A DNA stretch of 64,000 bases from Rhizobium sp. Q54 (GCA_945861265.1 CAMAUC010000004.1:1-64000); one strand, 5' to 3'. Shown: positions 44,411-54,481, counted from the first letter of the stretch. The notes: generated by a model not told the origin, from the letters alone. Numbers and translations are program-made.

Positions 44411-45624
44411 AGGTTCGGCTCACGTTTGGGTCGGCACAACAGCCACAGCACGCCGATAATTACAAGATTGATCAATGCCAGCACGGTCAATACGCCGATG
44501 GTCGCATGCGGTCCATGGCTCTCGATCAGCCATGCGCCGGCCGATGGGGCCAGAGCCTGCACGATCAAGCTGGGAAAAGCGATCTTTCCCATCAAACGCG
44601 GAAATCGCAGCGGCCCGAACAGCGCCAGCGGCAAGGTGCCACGGCCGATCCAGAAAATGCCGTAGCCGCCGCAATAGACCAGAATGATCAACACCAGCAC
44701 CGGAAAATGCGAAAACAGCATCAGAAGGCCAACAGCCATCGCCGTACAGGATGCGATCATGGTCCATATCGGATGATAGCGATTGCCGAACAGGCTCTCG
44801 ATCAAACGCGCGCCGACCTGCGCCGGGCCGAACAATGTGCCGAGCGCGATCGCTGTCGTGTAATCGACGCCGGTCGATTGCAGGAACACCATGAAATTGA
44901 CCAGCACGATCGCGCCGACACCTGCCGTCAGCGAAAGGACGAGCGCAACCAAGATGAAGATCAAGCCTTCCCTTTCGACCGGCGCGAGGCCCGGCGAACG
45001 CAGCTCGTCCGCTTGCGCAAGCGTCGATGCCGTCCGCGCTGAAGCGCGCCGGATGACCGCCATTTGCAGCGGCAGCACCAGGCACACATGCAATGCGGCA
45101 TAAACCAGGCAAGCGGCGCGCCAGCCAATATGATCGATCATGAACGCGCTCAGCGGCCAACAGACCGTGCTGGCAAAGCCGCCAAACAAAGTGAGATTTG
45201 TGATCGGACCGCGCGCCTTGCTGCCGTAAAGGCGGCCGAGCGTGGCAAAGACGGCGTCATAGAGGCCGGTGCCCATGCCGATGCCGATCGCCACCCATGC
45301 CAGCAAATAGAGCGGTAAGTTAGGCGCCAGCGCCACGCCGGTCAGGCCCAGAGCATAAAACAACGAACTGGCCAGCAGCACCGGCCTTCCGCCATGCCGC
45401 TCGATGATCGCTCCGACTTGCGGCGATATCAGTCCGCCAACCAGCAGGCCTATCGATGTGCCGCTAACGACAAGGCCGAGCGACCAGCCGGTTTCGGCAA
45501 CGATAACCGCGGCAAAGACCGCCGGAAAATAAAACGACGTGCCCCACGCCAGGATCTGACCAATGCCTAGGGCCGAGACAACGAGGCGGCGGTCGATCGG
45601 CGATGGCGGATGCTCCGGGTCCAT
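44407..45624 (-). CDS. MFS transporter
   Basis: 405 residues with twelve predicted helices. The first helix pair is GIGQILAWGTSFYFPAVFAAVIV, with the loop SPQVGAIIERHGGRPVLL in the A-motif position. It resembles monocarboxylate/oxalate-type porters (RhlA, OFA-like); the substrate cannot be told. It overlaps the MaoC gene, and an orphan binding protein gene lies 25 bases upstream on the same strand. Confidence 0.9.
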   Translation of the reverse strand: MDPEHPPSPIDRRLVVSALGIGQILAWGTSFYFPAVFAAVIVAETGWSLGLVVSGTSIGLLVGGLISPQVGAIIERHGGRPVLLASSLFYALGLTGVALAPNLPLYLLAWVAIGIGMGTGLYDAVFATLGRLYGSKARGPITNLTLFGGFASTVCWPLSAFMIDHIGWRAACLVYAALHVCLVLPLQMAVIRRASARTASTLAQADELRSPGLAPVEREGLIFILVALVLSLTAGVGAIVLVNFMVFLQSTGVDYTTAIALGTLFGPAQVGARLIESLFGNRYHPIWTMIASCTAMAVGLLMLFSHFPVLVLIILVYCGGYGIFWIGRGTLPLALFGPLRFPRLMGKIAFPSLIVQALAPSAGAWLIESHGPHATIGVLTVLALINLVIIGVLWLLCRPKREPNL

Positions 45625-45649
45625 GCCGCGGCAAATACCGCTGTACGGA

Positions 45650-46414
45650 TTAAGTCACCGGCTCCATGCCTTTCGACTTGAGCAGCTTGGCCGCTTCCGG
45701 ACTGGAGAACGCTTTGATCAAAGCCTGGGCCGCATCCTGGCTCCTGGTTGTGGTGCTTAAACCGGCCGAATAGGTCGTGATGTTTTGAATCTCCTTTGGT
45801 AGCGGCCCGACGAGTACGGCGCCCTTAACCGGCACGATTTCGCTGATCTGGTGCAGGCCGATCTCGGCCTCGCCGCTGACCACGAGGTCGGCGACATAGC
45901 CGCCCATCTTGAGCTTGGCCTTGGCGCGCACGGCGTCGCCAATGCCAAGGCGCTCCATCAGTTTCTCGATGTAAATGCCGGTCGTGCCGCCGCTTTTCGG
46001 ATCGATATAGGCGATCGACTTTGCCGCCAGCATGGCCTGCTTGAAGGCTTCGACGCTGCCGATGTCCGGCTTCGGTGTACCTTCTTTCACCACCACGCCG
46101 ACACCGACGGTCGCAAGATCATGGCGGCTGCCGCGCACGATGCGGCCTTTGTCGATCAGCGCGTCGACCACGACAGGTGAAATCACCGCGACGTCGAACG
46201 CTTCGCCGCCGTCGATACGCTTCTGCAATTCGCCAGCCGTGCCGTTGTCGACCGAGACCTTGTGACCGGTCTGCTGCTCGAAAGCCGGCACCAGAGCCAG
46301 CACGACCTGTTTATAGGCACCGGCGGTCAGCACTTTGATCTCGGCGGCACTGGCGGGCGTCTGTGTCAGGACGGCGGCCGCGAGAATAGTGAGAACGGAC
46401 ATATGCAATTTCAT
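45650..46414 (-). CDS. ModA-like periplasmic substrate-binding protein
   Basis: 254 residues with a signal peptide (ending TPASAAE) and the extracellular binding-protein fold: IKVLTAGAYKQVVLALVPAFEQQTG, DNGTAGELQKRIDGGEAFDVAVISP, and SGEAEIGLHQISEIVPVKGAVLVGPLP. This matches molybdate-binding-like (SBP_bac_11) proteins, but no ModB permease or ModC ATPase is nearby. It is upstream of the MFS and MaoC genes, an unusual partner set. The ligand is unknown. Confidence 0.88.
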   Translation of the reverse strand: MKLHMSVLTILAAAVLTQTPASAAEIKVLTAGAYKQVVLALVPAFEQQTGHKVSVDNGTAGELQKRIDGGEAFDVAVISPVVVDALIDKGRIVRGSRHDLATVGVGVVVKEGTPKPDIGSVEAFKQAMLAAKSIAYIDPKSGGTTGIYIEKLMERLGIGDAVRAKAKLKMGGYVADLVVSGEAEIGLHQISEIVPVKGAVLVGPLPKEIQNITTYSAGLSTTTRSQDAAQALIKAFSSPEAAKLLKSKGMEPVT

Positions 46415-46705
46415 GGGGCGGCTTCCTTTGCTGGCGCAGACAATCTACACGAAATGCCCGAAATCCAGCGCCGAAGTCTGTCATTTTGCACCGCCGCAAA
46501 ATAGTCTAAATTTGAACGGCAAAAATCCGCCAATCTTCTACTTTTCTATTAATTATCAGAAGCTTAAGGTATGCGTTTTTCACCTAGCTGCAGCGCAGCA
46601 TTTTTTCTGTTCAAGCGGCTGAATATGACTATTTTGGCGGTAACGAGATTCACCGGTGCCGGGGTCAAACGGCACATACCGGTTCTGGAAAGAAAGAGGC
46701 CTCCG

Positions 46706-46861
46706 ATGTTTGCCACCCTTATCCGCTTCATCCACCAGTGGAAGCAGTACAACCGCAGCCTGAACGAGCTGTCCCGTCTGGGCGACCGCGAACTTGCCGA
46801 TATCGGCATCGGCCGTTCCGATATTCAGGCTGTGGCCTGGAAGTCGGCCCACCATGCCTAA
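46706..46861 (+). CDS. DUF1127 small protein
   Basis: 51 residues: FATLIRFIHQWKQYNRSLNELSRLGDRELADIGIGRSDI is the diagnostic YjiS/DUF1127 motif. Small arginine-rich members in other alphaproteobacteria bind RNA and affect phosphate or stress responses; this one is untested. GAAAGAGG precedes ATG 46706, so the longer track ORF is rejected. A terminator follows. Confidence 0.9.
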   Translation: MFATLIRFIHQWKQYNRSLNELSRLGDRELADIGIGRSDIQAVAWKSAHHA

Positions 46862-46893
46862 GACGGGATTTTCGGCAGATTGACTGATTTCAG

Positions 46894-46918
46894 ACGCCCG
46901 CGCATCGCGGGCGTTTTG
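46894..46918 (+). terminator. Terminator of the DUF1127 gene
   Basis: ACGCCCGCG, CAT loop, CGCGGGCGT, then TTTTGATT. A nine-pair perfect stem, 33 bases beyond the stop. Confidence 0.88.
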
Positions 46919-46930
46919 ATTCCAGCACGA

Positions 46931-47554
46931 CTAATTGAGTGTCATCCACAGCGCCAGCGGCATGATCTCGGGCGCCTGGCCATAGGCCCGCGTCCACGAG
47001 TCCACGGACCATTTCGTCCCGTTCGCGTTTTCGACCAGTACGGCCGTGGCATGCGGTCCGCGGCCATCGAGCAGGAAGCCACGCGCTTCAGGTTCGGCGA
47101 CGGTGTGGTGACGCAACAGTTTTAGCTGCGCAAGCACCAGCAGCAGGCTGGTGGTATTGCGGCTTGAGTCGATGCAATCCATCTGCCGCTTATCGAACAT
47201 GTATTCACTATTGGCGCGGGCGACATGGCCTACCGTGCCGGCAATCGGACCTATGCGGCGGTCGAACCACGCGCCGGCGGCGCCAATGGCGCGGCGCTCC
47301 GCGGCGGCAGATGCCGCGCCGCCCCCAAGCAACCTCGCAAGCGTCGCCCGGTCCGCGCCGGTGAGCGCCAATTCCTCGCGAAATTTGCAGCCAAAGCCAT
47401 GGCAAATACTGATTGCGCCAATCGATGGCGGCGAAATCGATAATTCGTTGTAAGTGGCGGCAATAACCGAATCCGTATCGGCGGATGCCGCGGGCACCCG
47501 GATTGCCGTTATAAAAACAGCCGAGATAACTGCAAAGACAAAGGCCCGACGCAT
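46931..47554 (-). CDS. Conserved secreted protein, unknown
   Basis: About 207 residues with a signal peptide (RRAFVFAVISAVFITAIRVPAASAD). The mature part starts with an ISICHGFGCKFREEL segment holding two cysteines, then a helical WFDRRIGPIAGTVGHVARAN, DKRQMDCIDSSRNTTSLLLVLAQLKLLRHH and VENANGTKWSVDSWTRAYG. The Cys/Asp/Ser and final WxVDSW pattern recalls a transglutaminase-like fold, an impression only. The start at 47554 is preferred over 47569, weakly. Confidence 0.7.
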   Translation of the reverse strand: MRRAFVFAVISAVFITAIRVPAASADTDSVIAATYNELSISPPSIGAISICHGFGCKFREELALTGADRATLARLLGGGAASAAAERRAIGAAGAWFDRRIGPIAGTVGHVARANSEYMFDKRQMDCIDSSRNTTSLLLVLAQLKLLRHHTVAEPEARGFLLDGRGPHATAVLVENANGTKWSVDSWTRAYGQAPEIMPLALWMTLN

Positions 47555-47604
47555 ACAAATCACCGCCATTGCCGCATACTACGTGACAGCTTAATGATTT
47601 GCCC

Positions 47605-49029
47605 ATGATCAAAGCAAGTAACGAACCCGTGCATATTATCGGCGGCGGCCTGGCCGGTTCCGAAGCGGCCTGGCAGCTCGCCCAGGCTGGCATTGCCGTG
47701 ACATTGCACGAAATGCGGCCGCTCCGCGTGACCGCTGCGCACAAGACCGACGGCTACGCGGAACTCGTGTGCTCCAACTCGTTTCGATCCGATGACAAGG
47801 ATCACAACGCCGTCGGCCTGCTGCATGAGGAAATGCGAAGGCTCGGCTCCCTGGTCATGCGGTCGGCCGACGCCAATCAGGTGCCCGCCGGCGGTGCGCT
47901 CGCGGTTGACCGCGACGCGTTTTCGGCGGCCGTGACCGCAGCCCTGAAATCGCAGCCGCTGATCACGCTGGAGCGTGGCGAAATCGCGGTTCCGCCGGCC
48001 GATTGGGAAAATGTCATCATCGCCACCGGGCCGCTCACCTCGCCCGATCTGGCGGCGTCAATCGCGCAGCGCACCGGCGAACAGGCGCTGGCTTTTTTCG
48101 ACGCCATCGCGCCGATCGTGCACCGCGACAGCATCGATATGGAGCAAGCCTGGTTCCAGTCGCGCTACGACAAAGTCGGTCCCGGCGGCACCGGCGCCGA
48201 CTATATCAATTGCCCGATGTCGCGCGATCAGTATGACGCCTTCGTCGATAGCCTGATCGCCGGCGAGAAAACCGACTTCAAGGACTGGGAAGCCTCGACT
48301 CCCTATTTCGACGGCTGCCTGCCGATCGAGGTGATGGCCGAGCGCGGCTGCGAAACGCTGCGGCACGGGCCGATGAAACCTTTCGGCCTGACCAATCCAC
48401 GCTCGCCTGACGTCAAGCCCTACGCGGTCGTGCAACTGCGCCAGGACAACAAGCTCGGCACTCTGTTCAACATGGTCGGCTTCCAGACCAAATTGAAATA
48501 CGGCGCGCAGGCTGACATCTTCCGTGCGATACCCGGCCTGCAGAACGCTGATTTCGCGCGCCTCGGCGGCCTGCACCGCAATACGTTTTTGAATTCGCCG
48601 AAGCTCCTCGATCCGGTCTTGCGGCTGAAGGCCAATCCAAAATGGCGCTTTGCTGGACAGATCACCGGCTGCGAGGGCTATGTCGAGAGCGCCGCCATCG
48701 GCCTTTTGGCGGCGCGGTTTGCCGCCGCCGAACGCCGTGGCGAGGCCCTCACCCCGCCGCCGCCGACAACCGCCCATGGCGCGTTGCTGGCGCATATCAC
48801 CGGCGGACATATCGACGCCATCGATCCCGGCCCGTCGTCGTTCCAGCCGATGAACATCAATTTCGGGCTGTTTCCGCCGCTCGCCGAGCCGGCCGCCTTC
48901 GACAAAGACGGACGCAAATTCGGCCGCGGCTCGGCGAAGAATCTCGCCAAGAAAACCGCGATGAGCCAACGGGCGCTGGCCGACCTCGCTGCGTGGAGCG
49001 GCGTGCCGCAGGCGGATGCTGCCGAATAA
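47605..49029 (+). CDS. trmFO: Folate-dependent tRNA uracil-54 methyltransferase
   Basis: A 474-residue flavoprotein that makes ribothymidine at position 54 of tRNA using methylene-tetrahydrofolate and NAD(P)H. The FAD-binding start is [20 protein letters not shown]. Family motifs follow: [66 protein letters not shown] and [14 protein letters not shown]. Length is typical (about 470). It is divergent from the secreted-protein gene and convergent with the phytoene synthase-like gene. Confidence 0.97.
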   Translation: MIKASNEPVHIIGGGLAGSEAAWQLAQAGIAVTLHEMRPLRVTAAHKTDGYAELVCSNSFRSDDKDHNAVGLLHEEMRRLGSLVMRSADANQVPAGGALAVDRDAFSAAVTAALKSQPLITLERGEIAVPPADWENVIIATGPLTSPDLAASIAQRTGEQALAFFDAIAPIVHRDSIDMEQAWFQSRYDKVGPGGTGADYINCPMSRDQYDAFVDSLIAGEKTDFKDWEASTPYFDGCLPIEVMAERGCETLRHGPMKPFGLTNPRSPDVKPYAVVQLRQDNKLGTLFNMVGFQTKLKYGAQADIFRAIPGLQNADFARLGGLHRNTFLNSPKLLDPVLRLKANPKWRFAGQITGCEGYVESAAIGLLAARFAAAERRGEALTPPPPTTAHGALLAHITGGHIDAIDPGPSSFQPMNINFGLFPPLAEPAAFDKDGRKFGRGSAKNLAKKTAMSQRALADLAAWSGVPQADAAE

Positions 49030-49032
49030 GAC

Positions 49033-49884
49033 TTAAGCTCCGAATATTCGGTCGGGGTCACGCGCCGCGCGCCAGAGCAGCCACTGGCGGCGCAGATGCG
49101 CAAGCGGCGGCACGTCGAACGGCTCATAGCCGCGCCGGTCCATCGGCCGCAACGTCGGCGCGACAAGCGCGACCGGCAACAAAGCCGGCAACAACGCGAT
49201 AGGAGCATCGGCCATATCCGCCCGCCCCGCCGCCAGCTGCCGGCGTGCGTGCCGCCGTAATTCGGCAAGCGCCGCCTTCAATGGCTCGCTGTCCCGCCGC
49301 GCGAGGACCTGTTCGCGCGTCACGCCATGCCGGTCGAGCACTTCCTGGGGAATGTACACTTGTCCGCGCGCGGCATGACGCGACAAGCCGCTCAGGACTC
49401 CGGCAACCGTATAAGCGATGCCGGCGCTGCGGATCAGCATCATCGAATTCGAGCGTTCCGCGCCCAGCATTTCGCCCGCAATATCGATCAGCGCCGACTG
49501 GGTCATCACCGCGTAGTTATCGAGGTCGTCTAAAGTCACCAGCGGCTCGTCATAGAGGTCGAAAATATGCGCATCGACGATGGACGAAAGCCGGTCAGGC
49601 GCGATGTTGTATTGGCGTAGACTCTCCATCAGCGCAGCCGCCACCGGGTGCGCCGCGCCCTCGCCTGCGCGTTCGCCGTTCAGGACTTCGCGCCACAATT
49701 GCAGGCGGATCTCGCCCGGCATCGGTTCGCGCGCGACATCGCGGACGCGGACGATCTCGACGTTAAATGCATAAAGCGCCAGCAGCGCGTCGCGTCGTTC
49801 GGCCGGCGCAAACAAGGCCGAGAGATAGCGGTCATGGTCGGCCTCGCGAACCAGGGCAGCGCAATGTTCGAAATGATTTGGCAT
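49033..49884 (-). CDS. Squalene/phytoene synthase-family protein
   Basis: 283 residues with the trans-isoprenyl synthase-like helical fold: RDALLALYAFNVEIVRVRDV, LFDLYDEPLVTLDDLDNYAV and GIAYTVAGVLSGLSRH. The usual DxxxD metal motifs are only partly kept (DLYDEP; the second is absent), as in the NDUFAF6-like subgroup linked to complex I assembly rather than carotenoids. The neighbouring Mth938-like gene (NDUFAF3 relative) fits that reading. It is the last gene of the yajC-secDF block. Confidence 0.85.
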   Translation of the reverse strand: MPNHFEHCAALVREADHDRYLSALFAPAERRDALLALYAFNVEIVRVRDVAREPMPGEIRLQLWREVLNGERAGEGAAHPVAAALMESLRQYNIAPDRLSSIVDAHIFDLYDEPLVTLDDLDNYAVMTQSALIDIAGEMLGAERSNSMMLIRSAGIAYTVAGVLSGLSRHAARGQVYIPQEVLDRHGVTREQVLARRDSEPLKAALAELRRHARRQLAAGRADMADAPIALLPALLPVALVAPTLRPMDRRGYEPFDVPPLAHLRRQWLLWRAARDPDRIFGA

Positions 49885-49906
49885 TCGGCTTAAACCTTAA
49901 CCGGGC

Positions 49907-50296
49907 TCAATCGACCGCGATCAAGCCGACACCGGCGCGGCGTTGTTCCGCCAACAGGATATTATAGGTTCGCACCGCGGCCCCGGTTGTCATCACATCG
50001 ACCGAAATTGCGCGCTCCCGAAACATCGCCCGCAAATGCGCCGGCAGGACCCAGGGGTCGCGTCCCGCGCCGATCAGGAACACGTCGATGGCCCCGGCAT
50101 GGGCAAAAACCGACGACAGCGACGCCTCGCTCAACTCCGCGACAGAGGCCACGGACCAGGCCCACATCCCGTCGGGAAAGCATAACAGCGAGCCGCGATG
50201 CGACATGCCGCCGAAGCGAAAGCCGCCATTGCCATAGGCATCGATCGGCGCTGGCGTCGGCAAATGCGGCGTATCAAGGCCCGATCCGGGCGCCAT
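49907..50296 (-). CDS. Mth938-like domain protein (NDUFAF3-related)
   Basis: 129 residues, DUF498 family: IDAYGNGGFRFGGMSHRGSLLCFPDGMWAW, VFLIGAGRDPWVLPAHLRAMFRERAISVDVMTTGAAVRTYNILLAEQRR. In mitochondria the relative NDUFAF3 helps assemble complex I; the bacterial function is unproven. It sits between secF and the synthase-like gene, seven bases after secF, in the conserved alphaproteobacterial order. Confidence 0.9.
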   Translation of the reverse strand: MAPGSGLDTPHLPTPAPIDAYGNGGFRFGGMSHRGSLLCFPDGMWAWSVASVAELSEASLSSVFAHAGAIDVFLIGAGRDPWVLPAHLRAMFRERAISVDVMTTGAAVRTYNILLAEQRRAGVGLIAVD

Positions 50297-50302
50297 TGTC
50301 AG

Positions 50303-51241
50303 CTACTTGCTCTTGCCGCTTTCCGGGCCCGTCAAAGCATCGGTGCCGCGCCCAACGCCGAGATAAATCAGGATCGGCGCCGCGATAAAGATCGAGGTGT
50401 AGGTGCCGACCAGCACCACGCCGAAGGTCATGGTCGCGGCGAAGGAATGGATCGCCTGGCCGCCGAACAACAGCAGCGCCAGCAAGGCCAACGTCACGGT
50501 AACGTGGGTAATCACCGAGCGCGACAAGGTCTGGTTCACCGAGGCGTTGAGCAATTCCGCCATCGGCATCTTCTTGTAACGCCGCAGCATTTCGCGGATA
50601 CGGTCGTAAATGACAACGGTATCGTTGAGCGAATAACCAAGAATGGTCAAAAGCGCCGCGATGCTGGTGAGATCGAAGTCGATCTGCGTGATCGACATGA
50701 AGCCGATGGTCAGCACGATGTCGTGCACGTTGGCGATCATGGCGCCGAGCGCGAATTGCCACTCGAAGCGGAACCACAAATAGATCAGGATGCCGAGGAT
50801 CGCCAGACCAAGGCCGACGACGCCGTAGGACAGCAATTCGCTCGACACGCGCGGGCCGACCACTTCGACGCGACGGTATTCGACCGAATCGCCGAGCGCA
50901 CCGCGCACTTTTTGCACCGCCGCCTGCTGGGCGGCGTCGCCGCCGGGCTGCTCGGCAATGCGGACAAGCACATTGCTCGGACCGCCGAACTGCTGAAGCT
51001 GGACTTCACCGAGACCGAGCCCGGACAATGTCGTGCGCATCGTGGAAAGATCGGCCGTCGGCGTCTTGCTCTGCACTTCCATGAGCAGACCGCCCTTAAA
51101 GTCGATGCCGAAATTCAGTCCGTGGAAGAAATACAGACCGATCGCCAGGATCGACAGCACGGCTGAGATCGGAAAGCTGATCCGCCGGAACTGCATGAAA
51201 TCGAATTTTGTATCGTCGGGGACGATGCGAAGAAGACGCAT
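50303..51241 (-). CDS. secF: Protein translocase subunit SecF
   Basis: 312 residues with six helices; it forms the SecDF complex that uses the proton gradient to pull exported proteins through SecYEG. HGLNFGIDFKGGLLMEV, the periplasmic loop with VEVVGPRVS, and transmembrane segments with DIVLTIGFM, GYSLNDTVVIYDRIRE and VNQTLSRSVITH match the family. It lies 15 bases downstream of secD. Confidence 0.97.
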   Translation of the reverse strand: MRLLRIVPDDTKFDFMQFRRISFPISAVLSILAIGLYFFHGLNFGIDFKGGLLMEVQSKTPTADLSTMRTTLSGLGLGEVQLQQFGGPSNVLVRIAEQPGGDAAQQAAVQKVRGALGDSVEYRRVEVVGPRVSSELLSYGVVGLGLAILGILIYLWFRFEWQFALGAMIANVHDIVLTIGFMSITQIDFDLTSIAALLTILGYSLNDTVVIYDRIREMLRRYKKMPMAELLNASVNQTLSRSVITHVTVTLALLALLLFGGQAIHSFAATMTFGVVLVGTYTSIFIAAPILIYLGVGRGTDALTGPESGKSK

Positions 51242-51256
51242 AAGCTTTCCCCTTTT

Positions 51257-52858
51257 CTATATCGGTACATGCTGGGGACGCCGCCAGCGTACCCAGGTGG
51301 CGACGATCAGCCGCGTCACGGTGAAGGCGGTGAACACCGTCGTGATAATGCCGATGCCAAGCGTGACGGCAAAGCCGCGCACCGGCCCGGTGCCGATATA
51401 GAACAGCACGGCGGCGGCGATGAAGGTGGTAATGTTGGAGTCGAGAATGGTCGCCAACGCGCGGCTGAACCCGGCGTCGATGGCATTGATCGGCGAACGG
51501 CCGGCGCGCACTTCTTCGCGGATACGCTCATAGATCAGCACGTTCGAGTCGACCGCGATACCGACGGTCAGCACGACACCGGCGATGCCGGGCAAGGTCA
51601 GCGTCGCATTCAGCAGTGACAACACGCCGAAGATCATGGCGACGTTGATGGCAACCGCGATGTTGGCGAACAGACCGAAGATGCCATAGGTCGCCAGCAT
51701 GAAGACGATAACGAGGCCGGCGCCGACGTAAGACGACATCTTGCCCTTAGCGATGGAGTCGGCGCCAAGGCCGGGACCGACGGTACGCTCCTCGATGATA
51801 GTCAGCGGCGCCGGAAGCGCGCCGGCACGCAGCAGGATCGACAGATCATTGGCGCTTTGCACGGTGAAGCTGCCGGAAATCTGACCCGAACCGCCGAGTA
51901 TCGGTTCGCGGATCACGGGGGCGGAAATCACCTCGTTGTCGAGCACGATGGCGAAGGGCTTGCCGACGTTCTCTTGCGTCGCTTGGGCGAATTTGCGCGA
52001 TCCGGCGGTGTTGAAGCGGAACGAGACGATGGGCTCCGACGTGCGCTGGTCGAAGCCAGGCTGGGCGTCGGTCAATTCGGCGCCCGAGACCAGAACCCGC
52101 TTCTCGATCAGATAGGGGGTCTTGGGGGCGGTGGAGCTATACAAAAGATCGTCTTCCGGCGGTGCGCGGCCCTGAAGCGCCTGTTCGACCGGCGTGCCGA
52201 TATCGACCATGCGGAAATCGAGCTTGGCGGTCTTGCCGAGCAATTCCTTGAGCCGTGTCGGGTCCTGAAGGCCCGGCACCTGGACCAGAATGCGGTCGGT
52301 GCCCTGGCGCTGGATCAGCGGCTCAACGGTGCCGAGTTCGTTGACGCGGCGTTCGATGATCTGGATCGACTGTTCGACCGACTGGCGGACGCGATCGAGG
52401 ATAGCGGCATCGCCAACGGTCAGGCGGATCAGATTGCCCGCTTCCGTCGTGACGTTCAGGCTCATCTGGCCGCTGCCGCCGAGAATGCCGCCGAGCGGCA
52501 CCGCCAGTTCACGCAACTTGGTCAGCGCGGTCGCGCTTGCGGCTTCGTCACGCAGGCGAACCTCGACGCTGTTGCCGCGCACGACCAGCCCGGTATAGCC
52601 GACACGGGCGTCGCGCAGCACGCGGCGAACGTCGTCGCGGGTGGTCTCCAGCTTGTCCTTGCGCACCGCATTGGTGTCGACCTCAAGCAGGATGTGCGAG
52701 CCACCCTGCAGATCGAGGCCCAGAACGAGATGGCGCTGCGCCCATTTCGGCCAGCTATTGACCGTCGCTTCGGGAAAGAAGTTCGGGACAGCAAACAGGC
52801 AGACGACCAGTGCCGTAAGCACAATGCCCGCCGCCTTCCACCGCGTGAAATAGAGCAT
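51257..52858 (-). CDS. secD: Protein translocase subunit SecD
   Basis: 533 residues: an N-terminal helix (RWKAAGIVLTALVVCLFAVPN), HLVLGLDLQGGSHILLEVD, a large periplasmic region with ADIGTPVEQAL-like, GSGQISGSFTVQSANDLSILLRAGALPAPL, and five more helices including GIAVDSNVLIYERIREE. The usual partner of SecF, and the second gene of yajC-secD-secF. Confidence 0.97.
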   Translation of the reverse strand: MLYFTRWKAAGIVLTALVVCLFAVPNFFPEATVNSWPKWAQRHLVLGLDLQGGSHILLEVDTNAVRKDKLETTRDDVRRVLRDARVGYTGLVVRGNSVEVRLRDEAASATALTKLRELAVPLGGILGGSGQMSLNVTTEAGNLIRLTVGDAAILDRVRQSVEQSIQIIERRVNELGTVEPLIQRQGTDRILVQVPGLQDPTRLKELLGKTAKLDFRMVDIGTPVEQALQGRAPPEDDLLYSSTAPKTPYLIEKRVLVSGAELTDAQPGFDQRTSEPIVSFRFNTAGSRKFAQATQENVGKPFAIVLDNEVISAPVIREPILGGSGQISGSFTVQSANDLSILLRAGALPAPLTIIEERTVGPGLGADSIAKGKMSSYVGAGLVIVFMLATYGIFGLFANIAVAINVAMIFGVLSLLNATLTLPGIAGVVLTVGIAVDSNVLIYERIREEVRAGRSPINAIDAGFSRALATILDSNITTFIAAAVLFYIGTGPVRGFAVTLGIGIITTVFTAFTVTRLIVATWVRWRRPQHVPI

Positions 52859-52927
52859 GAGATCCCGACTTGAATTGCCAAAAGGCTAGGATAATGGACT
52901 GAAACGCCAAACGAACCGAACCCGTGA

Positions 52928-53278
52928 TCAGCTGGCCGCTTCATCCTTGACCGGCTCACCCTTGGCGCGCACGTCGGTGATCATCGGCCGGAGCTGGCGG
53001 ATCTTCACGTCCGGCGCGATTTCGATTTCGATCTGGTCGTCATCGACCACTTTGGTGACCTTGCCGATCATGCCGCCATTGGTGACGACGGTATCGCCGC
53101 GGCGCACGTTCTTGACCATTTCCGCATGCGCCTTCACGCGCTTTTGCTGCGGACGCAGGATCAGGAAATACATGATGACGAAGATCAGGACGAAGGGCAG
53201 AAGCGACATGATCATGCCGCCGTCGCCGCCTGCCCCGCCGAAAAGTGACCCTTGCGCGAACGCCGGCGTGATGAACAT
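52928..53278 (-). CDS. yajC: Preprotein translocase accessory subunit YajC
   Basis: 116 residues with one helix (about 22-43, MIMSLLPFVLIFVIMYFLILRPQQKR) followed by the YajC domain VKNVRRGDTVVTNGGMIGKVTKV. It binds SecDF and SecY. The start MFITPAFAQG at 53278 is typical; the track start adds 16 residues. First gene of the yajC-secDF operon, divergent from the DUF815 ATPase. Confidence 0.95.
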   Translation of the reverse strand: MFITPAFAQGSLFGGAGGDGGMIMSLLPFVLIFVIMYFLILRPQQKRVKAHAEMVKNVRRGDTVVTNGGMIGKVTKVVDDDQIEIEIAPDVKIRQLRPMITDVRAKGEPVKDEAAS

Positions 53279-53524
53279 CGAAGCTTCCCTTGCATGGTTT
53301 GTCGGCGCGCCGGGCATGGGACCCAATCTTGGGCCCGGCTCAAATCGCCTTGAATTTCGCCGGGACTATAACCGCCGCCCGCCCAATTGCAACGCTGCCA
53401 ATTCCGTCCCCAAGTCCCGGATCGGCCGCTCAATAGCGGCCATTTTCGGCCATTTCGGCCCTGCCCGGCTTGCAGCGCCAAGCCTCGCCCGCTAAGAGCA
53501 GCCAAGTTTTGAGAAAGCACCCCG

Positions 53525-54481
53525 ATGGCCCGACCGAAGTCCAAATCCGCCGCCAGACCGGCCGGTAAAACCACTGCAAAGGCGTCCCGCAAGGCGGCCG
53601 CGGCCAGCCTTGCCGCCGGCAATGCCGACGTCCTCGCGCGCATTGCCGACGCGCTGGAACGCCTCGCGCCGCGGCCGCGGGCCGCGCCGGACCTAACGAT
53701 TGCCGACGCCTATGTCTGGCATCCGGACGGTCATCTAGCGCCGGTGCCGCATGTCAACCGCGTCGGAATGTCGCTGCTCCAGGGCATCGATCGCGTGCGC
53801 GACATGCTGGTCGAAAACACCGAACGGTTCGCCAAGGGCCTGCCGGCCAACAATGCGCTGTTGTGGGGCGCTCGCGGCATGGGTAAGTCGTCACTGGTCA
53901 AGGCCTCGCACGCCGCGATCAACGCGACCTTCGCCCGCGCCAACAAGAGCGCACCGCTCAAGCTGGTCGAAATCCACCGCGAGGATATCGAGAGCTTGCC
54001 CGAGCTGATGGCGATCGCGCGCACCTCTTCGTTCCGATTTATTGTCTTCTGCGACGACCTGTCGTTCGACAATGACGACACCAGCTACAAGTCGCTCAAG
54101 GCCATGCTCGACGGCGGCGTCGAAGGCCGGCCGGAAAACGTGATCTTCTACGCCACCTCGAACCGCCGCCATCTGATGTCGCGCGACATGATCGAGAACG
54201 AGCGTTCGACCGGTATCAATCCCGGCGAAGCGGTCGAGGAGAAGGTGTCGCTGTCGGACCGCTTCGGCCTATGGCTCGGCTTTCACCGCTGCAGCCAGGA
54301 CGAGTTTCTGGCCATGGTCGAAGGCTACGTCGCCTATCACAAGATCAAGGTGTCGCCCGACGAGTTGCGGCGCGAGGCGCTGGAGTGGTCGACGACACGC
54401 GGCTCGCGCTCCGGCCGCGTTGCCTGGCAGTTCATTCAGGAATTAGCTGGCCGTCTCGGCGTGATGCTGAAAGACGATTGA
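53525..54481 (+). CDS. DUF815 P-loop ATPase
   Basis: 318 residues. A basic Ala/Lys-rich tail (1-30) precedes an AAA-type domain with Walker A LLWGARGMGKSSLVKA (about 115), Walker B RFIVFCDDLSFDNDD, the NRRHLMSRDM sensor-like stretch and SLSDRFGLWLGFHRCSQDEF. DUF815 proteins are conserved next to yajC and secDF in alphaproteobacteria, but no substrate is known. Start ATG 53525 follows GAGAAAG. Confidence 0.92.
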   Translation: MARPKSKSAARPAGKTTAKASRKAAAASLAAGNADVLARIADALERLAPRPRAAPDLTIADAYVWHPDGHLAPVPHVNRVGMSLLQGIDRVRDMLVENTERFAKGLPANNALLWGARGMGKSSLVKASHAAINATFARANKSAPLKLVEIHREDIESLPELMAIARTSSFRFIVFCDDLSFDNDDTSYKSLKAMLDGGVEGRPENVIFYATSNRRHLMSRDMIENERSTGINPGEAVEEKVSLSDRFGLWLGFHRCSQDEFLAMVEGYVAYHKIKVSPDELRREALEWSTTRGSRSGRVAWQFIQELAGRLGVMLKDD

